64,000 bases of DNA from Vibrio sp. CDRSL-10 TSBA (lineage in GTDB: Bacteria; Pseudomonadota; Gammaproteobacteria; Enterobacterales; Vibrionaceae): contig CP155566.1 of NCBI GenBank assembly GCA_039696685.1, positions 1 through 64,000 on the forward strand. Direction: 5' to 3'. The position numbers were made by a program, and so were the translations under genes. Positions 52,905 to 64,000 of this stretch are shown one piece after another; the stretch's first letter is position 1; every line of letters begins with the position of its first letter. Under the pieces are notes generated by a model, which ran no database searches, had not been told where the DNA came from, and saw only the letters and a program-made list of their open reading frames with translations.

Positions 52905-54282
52905 CTACAGGAAAAACGGGCTGGGTTGGAACAGAGCTTCCACGTCGGGCACGTATTTTTTATCAACCAGGAACATCACCACGTGATCATCTTGTTCAAT
53001 TACAGTGCGGTCGTGGGCAATCAGCACCTCTTCACCACGCACAATCGCGCCGATAGTGGTGCCCGGCGGCAGACGGATGTCACCGACCGCGCGGCCGACC
53101 ACTTTCGAGGTGGTTTCGTCACCATGGGCAATCGCTTCAATCGCTTCGGCGGCGCCGCGGCGCAGCGAAGATACGTTAACGATATCTGCGCGGCGTACGT
53201 GGGTCAGCAGGGCAGATATGGTCGCCTGCTGAGGTGAAATTGCCACGTCAATCACGCCGCCCTGCACCAAGTCGACATAAGCGCCGCGCTGGATAAGCAC
53301 CATCACTTTTTTGGCGCCCATGCGTTTGGCCAGCATGGCTGACATGATGTTGGTTTCATCTTCGTTGGTCAGGGCGATAAACACATCGACCTGATCGATA
53401 TTCTCTTCGGTCAGCAGCTCCTGATCGGCGGCATCGCCGCAGAATACAATGCTGTTTTCCAGCTGTTTCCGACAGCTGTTCGGCGCGCTGATAATTGCGT
53501 TCGATCAGTTTGACGCTGTAGCTGTGTTCGAGGCGTTTGGCCAGGCTGGCACCGATGTTACCGCCACCGACAATCATGATGCGGCGATAAGGTTTTTCAA
53601 GACGCTGCAGCTCACTCATCACCGAGCGGATGTGGTTGCTGGCGGCAACGAAAAACACTTCATCATCGGCTTCGATAATGGTGGTGCCCTGCGGGCGAAT
53701 CGGCCGGCCCTGACGGAAAATTGCCGCCACCCGGGTATCAATGTGCGGCATATGCTCGCGCAGGGCGGACAAGGCGTTACCCACCAGCGGGCCGCCGTAA
53801 TAGGCTTTGACCGCGACCAGGCTGACTTTCTCTTCAGCAAAGCTCACCACCTGCAGTGCACCCGGGTATTGTACCAGGCGTTCAATGTAGCTGGTGACCA
53901 GCTCTTCCGGTGCAATCAGATGGTCGACCGGCACGGCGCCGGACTGGAACAGCGCTTCTTTTTCGGCCAGATATTCCGGTGAGCGGATGCGGGCGATGCG
54001 GTTGGGCGTGTTAAACAGAGTGAAAGCCACCTGGCAGGCGGCCATATTGGTTTCGTCGGTATTGGTTACCGCGACCAGCATGTCGGCATCCTGGGCACCC
54101 GCTTCGCGCAGTACGTCCGGGTGACTGGCGTGGCCATTGACCACCCGTAAATCATATTTATCCTGCAGGCCGCGCAAGCGATCACTGCTTTTATCGACGA
54201 TGGTGATGTCGTTGTTTTCACCAACCAGGTTTTCCGCCAGCGTACCGCCGACCTGACCTGCGCCAAGAATGATGATTTTCAT
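52905..54282 (-). CDS. trkA: Trk system potassium transporter subunit TrkA (frameshift at 53465-53469)
   Basis: Peripheral NAD(H)/ATP-binding RCK protein that gates TrkH. Start ATG 54282 ([19 protein letters not shown]). The two RCK halves have GAGQVGG and [14 protein letters not shown] nucleotide loops. The frame breaks between them: the minus strand reads GTCGGAAACAGC where GTCGGAACAGC gives QLSEQLENSIV. With one base removed the protein is 458 residues, identical in length to E. coli TrkA. Confidence 0.94.
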
Positions 54283-54344
54283 ACCTAAATGTCTCTTGTG
54301 ATTACACGCCAAAGGCAGCCTTGCGGCTGCCCTGGTCTCGTCCT

Positions 54345-55640
54345 TTATGCCTGAACAGGCGTCACGCTTTTGCGGATCACGGCGTAGTAGAAGCCATCCA
54401 TGTCCTCTTCACCTGGCAGGATCTGACGTCCTGGTTGCTGAGGATCTGAGCCCTGCAGTTGTGCATCTGCCGTCCGCGCCAGGAAGTCTTTGACTTGCAG
54501 CACGTTTTCCTGCGGTGTAATTGAACAGGTTGCGTACACCAAAGTACCACCCGGCTTAAGCTGTTGCCACATCGCATCGAGAATTTCGCGCTGCAGCTCC
54601 GCTAATGCGTCGATATCATTGGCGCGGCGTAACCATTTGATGTCCGGATGGCGGCGGATGACTCCGGTTGCCGAACATGGCGCGTCGAGCAGGATACGGT
54701 CAAACTGCGCACCCGGCCACCACTGTTGCGGGTAGCGTGCATCACCGCAGATGACATCAGCTCGCAGCTGCAGGCGTTGCAGATTATCATGCACCCGGTT
54801 GAGGCGGGTCGGATCGCTGTCCAGTGCCACGACTTCGGTATTCTCGGTATGTTCCAGAATATGCGCGGTTTTACCGCCCGGAGCAGCGCAGCAATCAAGG
54901 ATCAGTTCATCTTCTTGTGGCGTGAGGTAATCAATCGCCAGCTGCGCAGCGGCATCCTGCACCGACACCCAGCCTTTTTCAAAGCCAGGCAGCAGGGTCA
55001 CATCACACGGTGAGTCGAGCTTGATCGCATCCGTGGCCTGCGGATGCAGGGTGTATCCGATCTGCGCAGCGTCGAGCAATTGCTGGTATTCAGCACGGGT
55101 ATGATGCTGGCGGTTGACGCGCAGCCACATCGGCGCCTTGCTGTTGTTGGCTTCAACAATGGCTTCCCATTGCTGCGGGTAGCTTTCCTGCAATAGTTTC
55201 AAAATCCAGCTCGGATGACCGTATTTACCGGCATTGTGACTGACTGCCACGGCATCGAGCTCTTCCTGGTTACGCAGATAGCTGCGTAGTACCGCATTGA
55301 TCAGGCCGCTCAGGTTCGTACCACGCAGGGTTTTGGTCCCTTCGACTGTTTCAGCCACCGCTGCGTGAGAAGGAATGCGCATAAAACTGAGCTGGTAAAT
55401 ACCGACCAGGATCAGATGGTGGAACACGCGCTTTTTACCTTTGAGCGGATTATCCATCAGTTCATTGGCAATCGACTCCAGACGCGGTAAGTAGCGCAGC
55501 GCGCCGTAGCAGATTTCCTGCAACAGGGCGTGGTCTCTCGGGCGAATGGTTTTTTGAGCCGCAGGAAGAGCGTGGGAAAGTGATTGACCTTTGTCGACCA
55601 CCTGGAAAAGGACGTTGGCAGCCGCAGCGCGAACATTCAT
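54345..55640 (-). CDS. rsmB: 16S rRNA m5C967 methyltransferase RsmB
   Basis: 431 residues from ATG 55640 ([18 protein letters not shown]) behind AAGGG. An N-terminal NusB-like RNA-binding domain precedes a Rossmann methyltransferase: the AdoMet loop is [14 protein letters not shown], and the catalytic cysteines lie in DAPCSATG and YATCSI. Part of the def-fmt-rsmB-trkA-trkH group on the minus strand. Confidence 0.96.
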   Translation of the reverse strand: MNVRAAAANVLFQVVDKGQSLSHALPAAQKTIRPRDHALLQEICYGALRYLPRLESIANELMDNPLKGKKRVFHHLILVGIYQLSFMRIPSHAAVAETVEGTKTLRGTNLSGLINAVLRSYLRNQEELDAVAVSHNAGKYGHPSWILKLLQESYPQQWEAIVEANNSKAPMWLRVNRQHHTRAEYQQLLDAAQIGYTLHPQATDAIKLDSPCDVTLLPGFEKGWVSVQDAAAQLAIDYLTPQEDELILDCCAAPGGKTAHILEHTENTEVVALDSDPTRLNRVHDNLQRLQLRADVICGDARYPQQWWPGAQFDRILLDAPCSATGVIRRHPDIKWLRRANDIDALAELQREILDAMWQQLKPGGTLVYATCSITPQENVLQVKDFLARTADAQLQGSDPQQPGRQILPGEEDMDGFYYAVIRKSVTPVQA

Positions 55641-55709
55641 GGTGAAACCCTTAAAATTCAATGGGGACATCTCTGCCCCCGGTTAATGTACTGTGATGGT
55701 AAACAGAGC

Positions 55710-56657
55710 TTAGCTCAGTTGTGTCCCAACCTGGAACCAGTCGGCTCTGGCATTAAGAATGTCCTGCACCGGCAAGGCTTTTTTGCCCGGGATCTGCAGT
55801 TGCTCCAACACCAGCACGCCTGTACCGGTTGCCACATAGATACCGGTTTTGTCCGCCTGAATTATGGTCCCGGCCGGCTGGTCAGTGCTTTGATCCGCAA
55901 CACAACTTTTCCATACTTTGATGCTGTTGTCCGCGGCGTCAAAGTGGCTCATCGGCCATGGATTGAACGCACGTACGCAGCGCTCGATATGCTCGGCGCT
56001 GTCCTGCCAGTTAATGCGAGCTTCTTCTTTACTCAGTTTCTTGGCGTAGTTAGCCAGCTCATCATCTTGTTTGACGGGTACGGCCTGACCGGCCTTGATG
56101 TCGGCCAGGCAGTCAATCAGAGCCTGCGGACCAAGATCAGCCAGTTTGTCATACATGGAAGCACTGGTATCGGTCGTTTCAATCGGCAGGGAGGCAATTT
56201 TCAGCATATCACCGGTATCCAGACCGACATCCATCTGCATGATGGTCACGCCGGTTTCGGCGTCACCGGCCCAGATCGAGCGCTGGATAGGTGCCGCGCC
56301 ACGCCAGCGTGGCAGGATGGAACCGTGCACGTTGATACAGCCCAGTTTTGGCGTATCCAGCACAGATTTTGGCAGCAGCAGGCCGTAAGCGACCACCACC
56401 ATCAGATCGGCATTGAGCTCGGCTAACTGCTGCTTGGCTTGATCCGATTTGAAGTTTTCCGGCTGATAGACCGGAATGTTATGCTCAAGGGCGATATTTT
56501 TTACCGGGCTTGCGGTCAGTTTTTTACCGCGTCCGGCCGGGCGATCCGGCTGAGTGTACACCGCGATCACTTCGTGCTCCGAAGACAATAACGCCGCCAG
56601 GTGACGGGCGGCGAAATCCGGAGTACCTGCAAACACAATACGTAATGATTGGCTCAA
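55710..56657 (-). CDS. fmt: Methionyl-tRNA formyltransferase
   Basis: 315 residues. It formylates initiator Met-tRNA with 10-formyl-THF. The conserved catalytic segment is [20 protein letters not shown], and the following [18 protein letters not shown] matches the family. Begins [20 protein letters not shown]. Lies 15 bases after def. Confidence 0.97.
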   Translation of the reverse strand: MSQSLRIVFAGTPDFAARHLAALLSSEHEVIAVYTQPDRPAGRGKKLTASPVKNIALEHNIPVYQPENFKSDQAKQQLAELNADLMVVVAYGLLLPKSVLDTPKLGCINVHGSILPRWRGAAPIQRSIWAGDAETGVTIMQMDVGLDTGDMLKIASLPIETTDTSASMYDKLADLGPQALIDCLADIKAGQAVPVKQDDELANYAKKLSKEEARINWQDSAEHIERCVRAFNPWPMSHFDAADNSIKVWKSCVADQSTDQPAGTIIQADKTGIYVATGTGVLVLEQLQIPGKKALPVQDILNARADWFQVGTQLS

Positions 56658-56672
56658 GGTAACCTCACTAAA

Positions 56673-57185
56673 TTATTGATTTTTCTCGTTGAAGCGTTTG
56701 ATTTTTTCCAGCTTCTCTTTGATGCGCTTACGTTTGAGCGGCGACAGGTAGTCGACAAACAACTTACCTTCCAGATGGTCGAGCTCGTGCTGCACACAAA
56801 TGGCCAGCAGGTCGTCCGCTTCAAAGGTGTACTCTTCACCATCACGGTTGAGTGCTTTGACCGTCACTTCCGCTGCGCGTGGCACCAGGGCGCGCGCGCC
56901 AGGTACAGACAGACAGCCTTCTTCAATGCCGTCTTCACCGCGTTTTTCCAGAATTTCAGGGTTAATCAGCACCATCGGCTGATCGCGGGTGTCAGAAATG
57001 TCGATCACGACGATGCGCTGGTGCACATCGACCTGAGTCGCGGCCAGACCGATACCTTCCTCGTCGTACATGGTATCAATCATGTCATCGACGATTTTCT
57101 GAATCTCAGGGGTGACTTTCTCAACCGGCTTGGCAACGGTGCGAAGACGATCATCCGGGAATGTTAATACTTGTAATACAGACAT
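56673..57185 (-). CDS. def: Peptide deformylase
   Basis: 170 residues from ATG 57185 ([20 protein letters not shown]). The three deformylase motifs are intact: [13 protein letters not shown] and QHELDH, giving the Cys/His/His metal site. It removes the N-formyl group from nascent proteins. First gene of its operon, divergent from the LysM-like gene. Confidence 0.97.
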   Translation of the reverse strand: MSVLQVLTFPDDRLRTVAKPVEKVTPEIQKIVDDMIDTMYDEEGIGLAATQVDVHQRIVVIDISDTRDQPMVLINPEILEKRGEDGIEEGCLSVPGARALVPRAAEVTVKALNRDGEEYTFEADDLLAICVQHELDHLEGKLFVDYLSPLKRKRIKEKLEKIKRFNEKNQ

Positions 57186-57323
57186 ATACACTCGAAAAAT
57201 TGAACTGTGCCGAATCAGCTAAACGCTTGTTGGCTCAATTCTAGACATTTTATGACCTAAATGACAGCATCCTGCGTGATTTCTCCAGATCCTGGTCCCT
57301 AGTCTGCTCCGGAAAACACGCTC

Positions 57324-58106
57324 ATGTTGAGACTGCTGTGTCTTTTTAGCTCTGTTTTTGTCCTGTTCTGTTATTGCTTCTTGTACGGCGCGTCAGCCGC
57401 TGATCGTGAGCTGAATGAGTCCGGACAGGTTCTGCCTGAGATGCGTCTGCTCGACCAGATAGCGTTAGCAAAGGTCAGCCGTGTCCTGGGTTCTTCGCGG
57501 ACGCGCGCTTATTTCACGCAGCCGCAGCCGATATACATCAGCGGAGCCCATACCGAACAAAGCTGGGGGATCTACCGCCCGCTGGCTCTGTTCTCGCCAC
57601 ATCAGCAATCTATGCAGGCACTGCGGTTGGTCGCTCGCGCCTCGCTGACGGCCAGCGGTGGCGCGCGCAGCACGCTGCAGGTGACCAGCCAGAGCCAGGA
57701 AATTCGCCCTCTAGATATCGCTTTGCCGGCCGCAAGGCGAGCGGACATCCGCGTTCCCACCCAGCATGCCGAACCGGCTGCAGTCTCTGTTCTCGGCACC
57801 CCGCAAGGCTTGCACTACGCGGTGCGTAATGACTGGCTGGTGCTGGATAAAGGTGCCGAGGAGAAGCTGGTGGCCGGTCAACGTTTTGCACTGTTTCAGC
57901 GCGCGGCGCCGGGCGCGGACATTGCCACCGGCACCCTGATGACGGATTTGGCGGTTGGCAGTCTGGTGGTTGAGCAGGTGTACCCTCACTTGAGTCTGGC
58001 GCGGATAACCGCCAGCAGTCAGGTGATTGATAATAAAGTGGTACTGCGTGCGCTGGCTGACGACACCGACGCAGTGAGCGGGAGTGTGTTGAATGATTCA
58101 CCATGA
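57324..58106 (+). CDS. Exported protein related to the LysM protein encoded before dprA, lacking LysM
   Basis: 260 residues with a signal peptide (LLCLFSSVFVLFCYCFLYG, cleavage near ASAA). In Vibrio the gene before dprA usually encodes a LysM (peptidoglycan-binding) protein. The body here (MRLLDQIALAKVSRVLGSSRTR, YISGAHTEQSWGIYRPL, VLDKGAEEKLVAGQRFALFQR) matches my memory of the region after LysM in that protein. The mature part begins at DRELNESGQ, so the LysM module appears absent. Overlaps dprA by 14 bases. Confidence 0.7.
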   Translation: MLRLLCLFSSVFVLFCYCFLYGASAADRELNESGQVLPEMRLLDQIALAKVSRVLGSSRTRAYFTQPQPIYISGAHTEQSWGIYRPLALFSPHQQSMQALRLVARASLTASGGARSTLQVTSQSQEIRPLDIALPAARRADIRVPTQHAEPAAVSVLGTPQGLHYAVRNDWLVLDKGAEEKLVAGQRFALFQRAAPGADIATGTLMTDLAVGSLVVEQVYPHLSLARITASSQVIDNKVVLRALADDTDAVSGSVLNDSP

Positions 58107-59226
58107 AGAGTGGAATGAGGAAGAGTTCAAAGCCTGGCTGGCCTTTGCTTGTGTGCCCGGCTTTGGTCTGCGTGCCGTGCAGCGTCTGGCGGCGCGTGAT
58201 GCGCTCAGTGTTCAGCTGCGTGATATTCAAAAACGAGGGGTTGGTCCCGGCCTGAATGCCAGTCAGCTTGCTTATCTGCGCACTCAGGCCGCAAAGGATG
58301 TGGAGGCGTGCCTGCGCTGGCGTGGACAGTCATCGCAGCGCGCGATTATCACCGCCCGCTGCGCCACGTATCCGCCTTTGCTCAGTGAAATTGCGGCTGC
58401 GCCGCCGGTGCTGTTTGTCGAAGGTGATGCCGGTGTACTGCTGCAACCACAGATCGCCATTGTCGGCAGCCGTAATGCCAGCAGCAGCGGGCTGGAGATT
58501 GCGGCCCAGTTCGGTGCCCAACTGGCCGAGCAGGGGTTGGTGGTCACCAGCGGCCTGGCGCTCGGGATTGACGGCTATGCCCATGACGGCGCATTGAATG
58601 CCGGTGGCGACAGCGTGGCCGTACTGGGCTGCGGTTTAGAGCATATTTATCCGGCCCGCCATCGTCGCCTGGCCGGGCGAATTGCTGAACAAGGCGCCTT
58701 GGTCTCTGAGTTTCGGCCCTCTGCCCGGGCTCGGGCTGAACACTTTCCGCGTCGCAACCGGATTATCAGTGGTTTGTCGCTCGGGGTGCTGGTGGTGGAA
58801 GCGGCGGAAAAAAGCGGTTCCCTTATCACCGCGCGTTATGCCAGTGAGCAGAACCGCGATGTGTTTGTCATTCCCGGTTCAATTCACAACGCGCACAGTA
58901 CCGGCAGTAATCAGTTGATTCGCCAGGGGGCTTGTCTGGTGCAGAATGTCGGGCAGATCCTCGATGAAGTCGCGAATTTGCTCGATTGGTCACTTAAGTC
59001 GCAGCAAACGGTGCAGTCTGAACTTTTTTCTCACCCAAATCAGCAAGAACAATTGCCATTTCCCGAGCTGTTAGCTAACGTAGGGGAAGAAGCTACACCA
59101 GTTGATATTCTTGCAAGCAGGACCCATATACCTGTCCAGGATGTCATGACGCAGCTCCTGGAGCTTGAACTTTCAGGGCATGTTGTTGCAGTTTCCGGTG
59201 GCTATATTCGAAAGGGGAGGGGCTAG
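58093..59226 (+). CDS. dprA: DNA-processing protein DprA
   Basis: 377 residues. It loads RecA on incoming single-stranded DNA during transformation. The Rossmann-like core is [36 protein letters not shown] and [30 protein letters not shown]; a C-terminal winged helix follows. Upstream of smg and yrdD in the usual order. Intact, in contrast with the disrupted comM. Confidence 0.94.
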   Translation: MIHHEEWNEEEFKAWLAFACVPGFGLRAVQRLAARDALSVQLRDIQKRGVGPGLNASQLAYLRTQAAKDVEACLRWRGQSSQRAIITARCATYPPLLSEIAAAPPVLFVEGDAGVLLQPQIAIVGSRNASSSGLEIAAQFGAQLAEQGLVVTSGLALGIDGYAHDGALNAGGDSVAVLGCGLEHIYPARHRRLAGRIAEQGALVSEFRPSARARAEHFPRRNRIISGLSLGVLVVEAAEKSGSLITARYASEQNRDVFVIPGSIHNAHSTGSNQLIRQGACLVQNVGQILDEVANLLDWSLKSQQTVQSELFSHPNQQEQLPFPELLANVGEEATPVDILASRTHIPVQDVMTQLLELELSGHVVAVSGGYIRKGRG

Positions 59227-59228
59227 CT

Positions 59229-59705
59229 ATGATGATGGATATTTTGATGTATCTGTTTGAAACGTATATCCATAGCGATGCAGAGTTGCAAGTGGACCAA
59301 GACGAACTGGAAGAAGAACTGGTTCGGGCCGGATTTCACCAGAAAGACATCTATAAAGCCCTTCACTGGTTGGAAGAGCTGGCCGCGTTGCAACAGACTG
59401 ATGCGCAATCGGCAATCGCAACCAGTTCGCCAACGTCGGTGCGTATTTATGCTGCGCAGGAGATGGAACGCCTCGATCGTGAATCACGCGGTTTTCTGAT
59501 GTTTCTCGAGCAGCTTAAGGTGCTGACGCCTGAAACGCGCGAGATGGTGATTGATCGGGTCATGGGGCTGGAAACCAATGAGTTTGAGCTCGACGACCTT
59601 AAATGGATCATCCTCATGGTGCTGTTTAATGTACCGGGCAATGAGAATGCGTATACGCTGATGGAAGAGCTGCTGTACAGCAAAGAGCAGGGTATCCTGC
59701 ATTAA
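59229..59705 (+). CDS. smg: Smg family protein (DUF494)
   Basis: 158 residues. [25 protein letters not shown] and the segment [19 protein letters not shown] are hallmarks of Smg. Three adjacent ATG codons allow starts at 59229, 59232 or 59235. It starts 2 bases after the dprA stop. Function is unknown. Confidence 0.92.
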   Translation: MMMDILMYLFETYIHSDAELQVDQDELEEELVRAGFHQKDIYKALHWLEELAALQQTDAQSAIATSSPTSVRIYAAQEMERLDRESRGFLMFLEQLKVLTPETREMVIDRVMGLETNEFELDDLKWIILMVLFNVPGNENAYTLMEELLYSKEQGILH

Positions 59706-59745
59706 TCCACTCTGAACCCATCAGAGTTTCCACTGTAGCGCGGTT

Positions 59746-60333
59746 ATGAGCAGTAAAATCGATCACCAGTTGTTCTCGGCCCATGAGCAGGCCCTGAATC
59801 AAGAACCTTGTCCTCAATGTGGCGGGGCGCTTGCGCTGCGCCATGGCAAACACGGCCCTTTTCTGGGCTGCAGCCAGTATCCGGCCTGCGACTATATCAA
59901 ACCACTTCATCACAACGATGGTCACATCATCAAAGAGCTCGGTGTGCCTTGTCCGGAATGCGGGCATGAGCTGGTTTTACGCCAGGGACGCTACGGCATG
60001 TTTATCGGTTGCAGTCACTACCCGGCTTGTCACCATATTGAATCGCCGGATCAGCCGGCAGACGCCTCTCCGCAGCGGCAGGCTCTGGCTTGTCCTGAGT
60101 GTGCAACCGGACACCTGGTTGAACGCAAAACCCGATTTGGTAAAACCTTTTTTGCTTGTGATGCTTACCCTAAGTGTAAGTTTGCCGTTAACCAGCCACC
60201 GGTGGCCGGGCAGTGTGAAGTGTGTGGTTTTGGCTTGTTGATCGAGAAGAAGCTCGCCAGCGGTACCCGTTATCAGTGTGCGGACCGAAAATGCGGCCAT
60301 ACGCAGAGCAGTGATTCGTCACCGGCACAATAA
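59746..60333 (+). CDS. yrdD: Topoisomerase-type zinc-finger protein YrdD
   Basis: 195 residues made of four Cys4 zinc fingers like those at the C-terminus of topoisomerase I: CPQCGGALALRHGKHGPFLG, CPECGHELVLRQGRYGMFIG, CPECATGHLVERKTRFGKTF and CEVCGFGLLIEKKLASGTRY. No catalytic topoisomerase domain is present. It follows smg and ends in a terminator shared with purK. Confidence 0.9.
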   Translation: MSSKIDHQLFSAHEQALNQEPCPQCGGALALRHGKHGPFLGCSQYPACDYIKPLHHNDGHIIKELGVPCPECGHELVLRQGRYGMFIGCSHYPACHHIESPDQPADASPQRQALACPECATGHLVERKTRFGKTFFACDAYPKCKFAVNQPPVAGQCEVCGFGLLIEKKLASGTRYQCADRKCGHTQSSDSSPAQ

Positions 60334-60350
60334 CCCGCAATCTGCACCAT

Positions 60351-60376
60351 AAAAAACGGCGCCACAGGGCGCCGTT
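60351..60376 (-). terminator. Terminator between yrdD and purK
   Basis: AACGGCGCC / GGCGCCGTT stem (60355-60363, 60368-60376), followed on the minus strand by TTTTTT. Ends the purEK transcript. Confidence 0.85.
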
Positions 60377-60397
60377 GCTGTTTGGGTTCAGCGGTAA

Positions 60398-61535
60398 TTA
60401 TTGTGGCTGAATCTGACGCGCCACTTCCTGCACGGCAGGGAAGGCATCGGCGTCGAGCACTGCGGCCAGTTCACACAGCTTGCGCTGCAGCTCACCGCTG
60501 TAGTCGGCCGTCACGTTGATATGGCCCATTTTACGGCCCGGACGTTTTTCTTTGCCGTACCAGTGAATATGGCAACCTTCCATCGCCAGCAATTGTGTTG
60601 GCAGAGTATCTTCACCCAGGATGTTGATCATGGCGGTTTCACGGATCAGTTTGGTGCTGCCCAAAGGCAGGCCGCATACCGCGCGCAGATGATTTTCAAA
60701 CTGACAGGTTTCTGCACCCTGCTGGGTCCAGTGACCAGAGTTATGCACACGTGGTGCAATTTCATTGACCAGCAGTTCGCCCTGCACATCAAAGAACTCC
60801 AGTGCCAGTACGCCGACGTAATCCAGGCTGTCGGCCACCGCGCTGAACATCTGTTTCGCTTGTTCTTGCAATTGCGGCGCATCAATCGCGGTCGACAAGC
60901 TGAGTACGCCGTTAACATGGACGTTTTCGGCCAGCGGATACACCGCAATTTCGCCATTGCTGCCACGTGCACCTACCAGAGAAACCTCACGGTCAAACGG
61001 GACAAATTGCTCAGCGACTATCGCCTGGTTGTCTGACGCAGCGATACATTGTGCCATTTCAGTCCAGATTGCATCGGCATCAGCCGCTTGCTTAAGACGC
61101 CACTGGCCTTTGCCATCGTAACCACCCAGAGCACTTTTCAGTACCATAGGAATGCCGATTTTTTCGATCGCGGCATCAAAATCGGCCCGGCTGTTAATAA
61201 CCGCGTATTTGGCGTTGCGGACACCGGCATTATCCAGCAGGGCTTTTTCTACCCGGCGATCGCCACCAGCTTTGATGGCTTGTGTGCTTGGCAGGAATTT
61301 CCCGCTGCGCTCGCATACGGCCAGTACGTCATGCGGAATATGTTCGAATTCTGCGGTGATCACATCCGCTTGTGCAATTGCCTGCTCCAGGCCGTGACCG
61401 ACCACAGCCTGGGTGAGCGGATGCACCACATTACCGCTGGTTACATCAAAAGCGGTAATGGCAATATTGAGTGGCGCGCCTGCCAGCGACATCATGCGCG
61501 CCAGCTGGCCGGAACCTAATACCAGAAACGTGCAT
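60398..61535 (-). CDS. purK: N5-carboxyaminoimidazole ribonucleotide synthase (frameshift at 61525-61529)
   Basis: ATP-grasp enzyme of purine synthesis. True start is ATG 61535: removing one A from CCAGAAACGTG gives [19 protein letters not shown]. The product has 378 residues, near the usual 355-380. The ATP-grasp region [17 protein letters not shown] and [15 protein letters not shown] are seen. Four bases separate its start from the purE stop. Confidence 0.93.
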
Positions 61536-61539
61536 AGGA

Positions 61540-62025
61540 TTACTCCTCAGCCGGATTCGGGTTAGCCAGAACCGTTTCGGTTTGCGCGGCACGGAACGCT
61601 TCCACCTTAGCCATGATGGTTTCATCATGAGTGCCGAGGATTTGCGCTGCCAGCAGACCGGCGTTCGCCGCACCGGCTTCACCGATGGCCAGTGTGCCTA
61701 CTGCAACACCTTTTGGCATTTGTACGATAGAGTACAGTGAATCGATGCCCGACAGAGCACGCGACTGTACTGGTACGCCAAGGACCGGCAGGCTGGTAAA
61801 GGCTGCTGCCATACCTGGCAGGTGAGCCGCGCCGCCTGCGCCGGCAATAATGACTTTCAGGCCACGCTCTTTTGCGCTTGAGGCATAATCGGCCAGAAGT
61901 TGAGGGGTACGGTGCGCTGAAACCACTTTAGTTTCGTAAGGAACACCAAACTGATCCAGCATCTCTGCTGCTAGCTTCATGGTTGGCCAATCCGATTTTG
62001 ATCCCATGATAATGCCGACTTTCAT
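61540..62025 (-). CDS. purE: N5-carboxyaminoimidazole ribonucleotide mutase
   Basis: 161 residues from ATG 62025 ([20 protein letters not shown]) behind AAGGAG. The active-site motif GSKSDW and the segment [15 protein letters not shown] are conserved, as is [13 protein letters not shown]. First gene of purEK, with a PurR operator and strong promoter upstream. Confidence 0.97.
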   Translation of the reverse strand: MKVGIIMGSKSDWPTMKLAAEMLDQFGVPYETKVVSAHRTPQLLADYASSAKERGLKVIIAGAGGAAHLPGMAAAFTSLPVLGVPVQSRALSGIDSLYSIVQMPKGVAVGTLAIGEAGAANAGLLAAQILGTHDETIMAKVEAFRAAQTETVLANPNPAEE

Positions 62026-62072
62026 CTCAAACTCCTTCAAGCGTTTTAATTTGGGTGAGCGATCGTTGGCGC

Positions 62073-62100
62073 ATTATACGAGGATTTTTCTCGCAAGCAA
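62073..62100 (-). promoter_or_regulatory. purEK promoter
   Basis: On the minus strand TTGCTT (62095-62100) and a perfect TATAAT (62073-62078) are separated by 16 bases, about 50 bases before the purE start. Confidence 0.75.
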
Positions 62101-62110
62101 ACGTTTGCGT
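62095..62110. promoter_or_regulatory. PurR operator
   Basis: AAGCAAACGTTTGCGT contains the perfect palindrome GCAAACGTTTGC of the PurR consensus. It overlaps the -35 box of the purEK promoter, where PurR-hypoxanthine would block transcription. Confidence 0.83.
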
Positions 62111-62251
62111 CAACGGGGTGTTTCCCGACAGCTAAATTAGCAATAATTAGATTTAGCTGTCACGCCGGATAATTTGTACACTAAGCGGCAAATACAGAGC
62201 AGGTCAACAGAGCCTGGTAAGTACAAGTCAGCTAAATAGTAGGAATCTCAG

Positions 62252-62809
62252 GTGAATAATTTCGAACATACACTGCAGGCATTGCAGTCTGGTGAAGTGA
62301 TTGCTTATCCGACCGAAGGCGTATTCGGGGTCGGTTGCGATCCGGATAACCCGCAGGCGATTGAAAAACTTTTGCAGCTTAAGCAGCGCCCGGTGGAAAA
62401 AGGTCTGATTCTGATTGCGGCTTCTTATCAGCAGCTGCTGCCTTATATTGACGAAGCGCAGCTGACCGCTGAACAGCTGAAGCGGGTTCAGTCAACCTGG
62501 CCTGGTCCGGTGACCTGGATCATGCCGGCCAGTGAGCGGGTCTCATCCTGGGTCAGCGGCCAGTTCGATACCATCGCGGTACGGGTGACCGATCATCCGC
62601 TGGTGCAGCAGCTGTGCCAGGCGTACGGTAAACCGCTGACGTCAACCAGTGCTAACTTGTCCGGGCTGCCACCATGTATGACGACGGCAGAAGTCGAGCA
62701 GCAACTTGGTGACAAGCTGGTGGCGATTCTGCACGGTGAAACCGGCGGACGTAACAAGCCAAGCGAAATTCGTGACGCGAAAACACTTCAGGTATTAAGA
62801 CAGGGTTAA
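62252..62809 (+). CDS. tsaC: L-threonylcarbamoyladenylate synthase TsaC
   Basis: 185 residues, GTG start. The YrdC/Sua5 fold binds threonine, bicarbonate and ATP for t6A37 tRNA modification. Motifs [30 protein letters not shown] and [14 protein letters not shown] are typical. Starts a tsaC-hemF-aroE series on the plus strand. Confidence 0.94.
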   Translation: MNNFEHTLQALQSGEVIAYPTEGVFGVGCDPDNPQAIEKLLQLKQRPVEKGLILIAASYQQLLPYIDEAQLTAEQLKRVQSTWPGPVTWIMPASERVSSWVSGQFDTIAVRVTDHPLVQQLCQAYGKPLTSTSANLSGLPPCMTTAEVEQQLGDKLVAILHGETGGRNKPSEIRDAKTLQVLRQG

Positions 62810-63739
<930 letters not shown>

Positions 63740-63758
63740 CAGAATTTCGTGTCGGTGG

Positions 63759-63784
63759 TAGGGTCGCATCAGCGACCCTATTTT
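63759..63784 (+). terminator. Terminator-like hairpin after hemF
   Basis: TAGGGTCGC / GCGACCCTA stem (63759-63767, 63772-63780), followed by TTTTC. It may only partially stop transcription towards aroE. Confidence 0.7.
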
Positions 63785-63816
63785 CTATTCAGGATTCAGG
63801 CAAAAATACTTCAGGC

Positions 63817-64000
63817 ATGGATATGGCTTTTCAAAACGATCATTATGCAGTGTTCGGCAACCCTATCGGGCACAGCAAATCCCCTTTTATACACACTCTG
63901 TTTGCCCGTCAGACCAATCAGTCAATGACGTACACGGCGCAGCTTGCACCGGTCGATGGTTTTGTTACGGCAGCCACACAGTTTTTCGCCACTGGCGGAA
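63817..64000 (+). CDS. aroE: Shikimate dehydrogenase, 5' part cut by the window end
   Basis: The frame from ATG 63817 reads [20 protein letters not shown], then [19 protein letters not shown] and on to the window edge (an alternative ATG is at 63823). The shikimate-binding segment [11 protein letters not shown] is diagnostic of AroE. Same order, hemF-aroE, as in other Vibrio. Confidence 0.92.
   Translation, partial: MDMAFQNDHYAVFGNPIGHSKSPFIHTLFARQTNQSMTYTAQLAPVDGFVTAATQFFATGG

Overview
The window is chromosomal DNA from a gammaproteobacterium of the Vibrionaceae, most likely a Vibrio. It opens exactly at the GTG start codon of dnaA, as in a closed chromosome rotated to dnaA. The species evidence is gene content and order: dnaA-dnaN-recF-gyrB-ibpA, glyQS next to a UPF0016 manganese exporter, ilvGMDA next to comM, srkA-dsbA, def-fmt-rsmB-trkA-trkH, and dprA-smg-yrdD with tsaC-hemF-aroE. 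I did not pin the species; the GC-rich flanks would fit a fluvialis/furnissii-type Vibrio (inference).

Layout. 1-6103: replication initiation and gyrase genes. 6155-6994: small heat-shock gene ibpA with a sigma-32-like promoter and a structured 5' leader resembling a ROSE thermometer. 7014-11448: avtA and glyQS (minus strand). 11660-12418: a yybP-ykoY (Mn2+) riboswitch followed by mneA. 12516-15553: small membrane proteins, tusA, a LysR regulator and acuI. 15781-21393: the ilvL-attenuator-ilvGMDA operon (minus). 21601-43510: comM, split by a 20.4-kb AT-rich island. 43624-52892: yihG, srkA-dsbA, ccoG, yihD, spo0M, trhA, a DUF3157-type protein and trkH. 52905-57185: trkA, rsmB, fmt, def. 57324-60333: a LysM-less envelope protein, dprA, smg, yrdD. 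60398-64000: purEK, tsaC, hemF and the start of aroE.

The island (about 22512-42897) lies in the Walker B codons of comM and is bounded by a 5-bp GAAAT direct repeat. Its left end carries a four-gene overlapping operon of tyrosine-recombinase-fold proteins plus a small coiled-coil protein. This resembles the gamma-mobile-trio (GmtZ-GmtX-GmtY) module, with an extra degenerate recombinase in front. Cargo: an orphan DUF1778 antitoxin; a superfamily-1 helicase paired with a small downstream partner (candidate defence pair); a secreted protein; a lipoprotein alpha/beta hydrolase; a TetR-controlled RND efflux operon sharing a palindromic operator with the hydrolase; and a zinc-free alcohol dehydrogenase-type oxidoreductase. 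Remnants of an aldo/keto reductase and of a second hydrolase copy show older rearrangements.

A striking cross-window pattern concerns sequence quality. Fourteen genes, including essential gyrB, are each broken by one extra base, and in every one the lesion is GAAC read as GAAAC (or GTTC as GTTTC). Removing that single base restores full-length proteins: TrkA 458 aa, IlvG 548 aa, GyrB 804 aa, YihD 88 aa. I read these as systematic assembly errors rather than real pseudogenes, and I report the merged genes as CDS.
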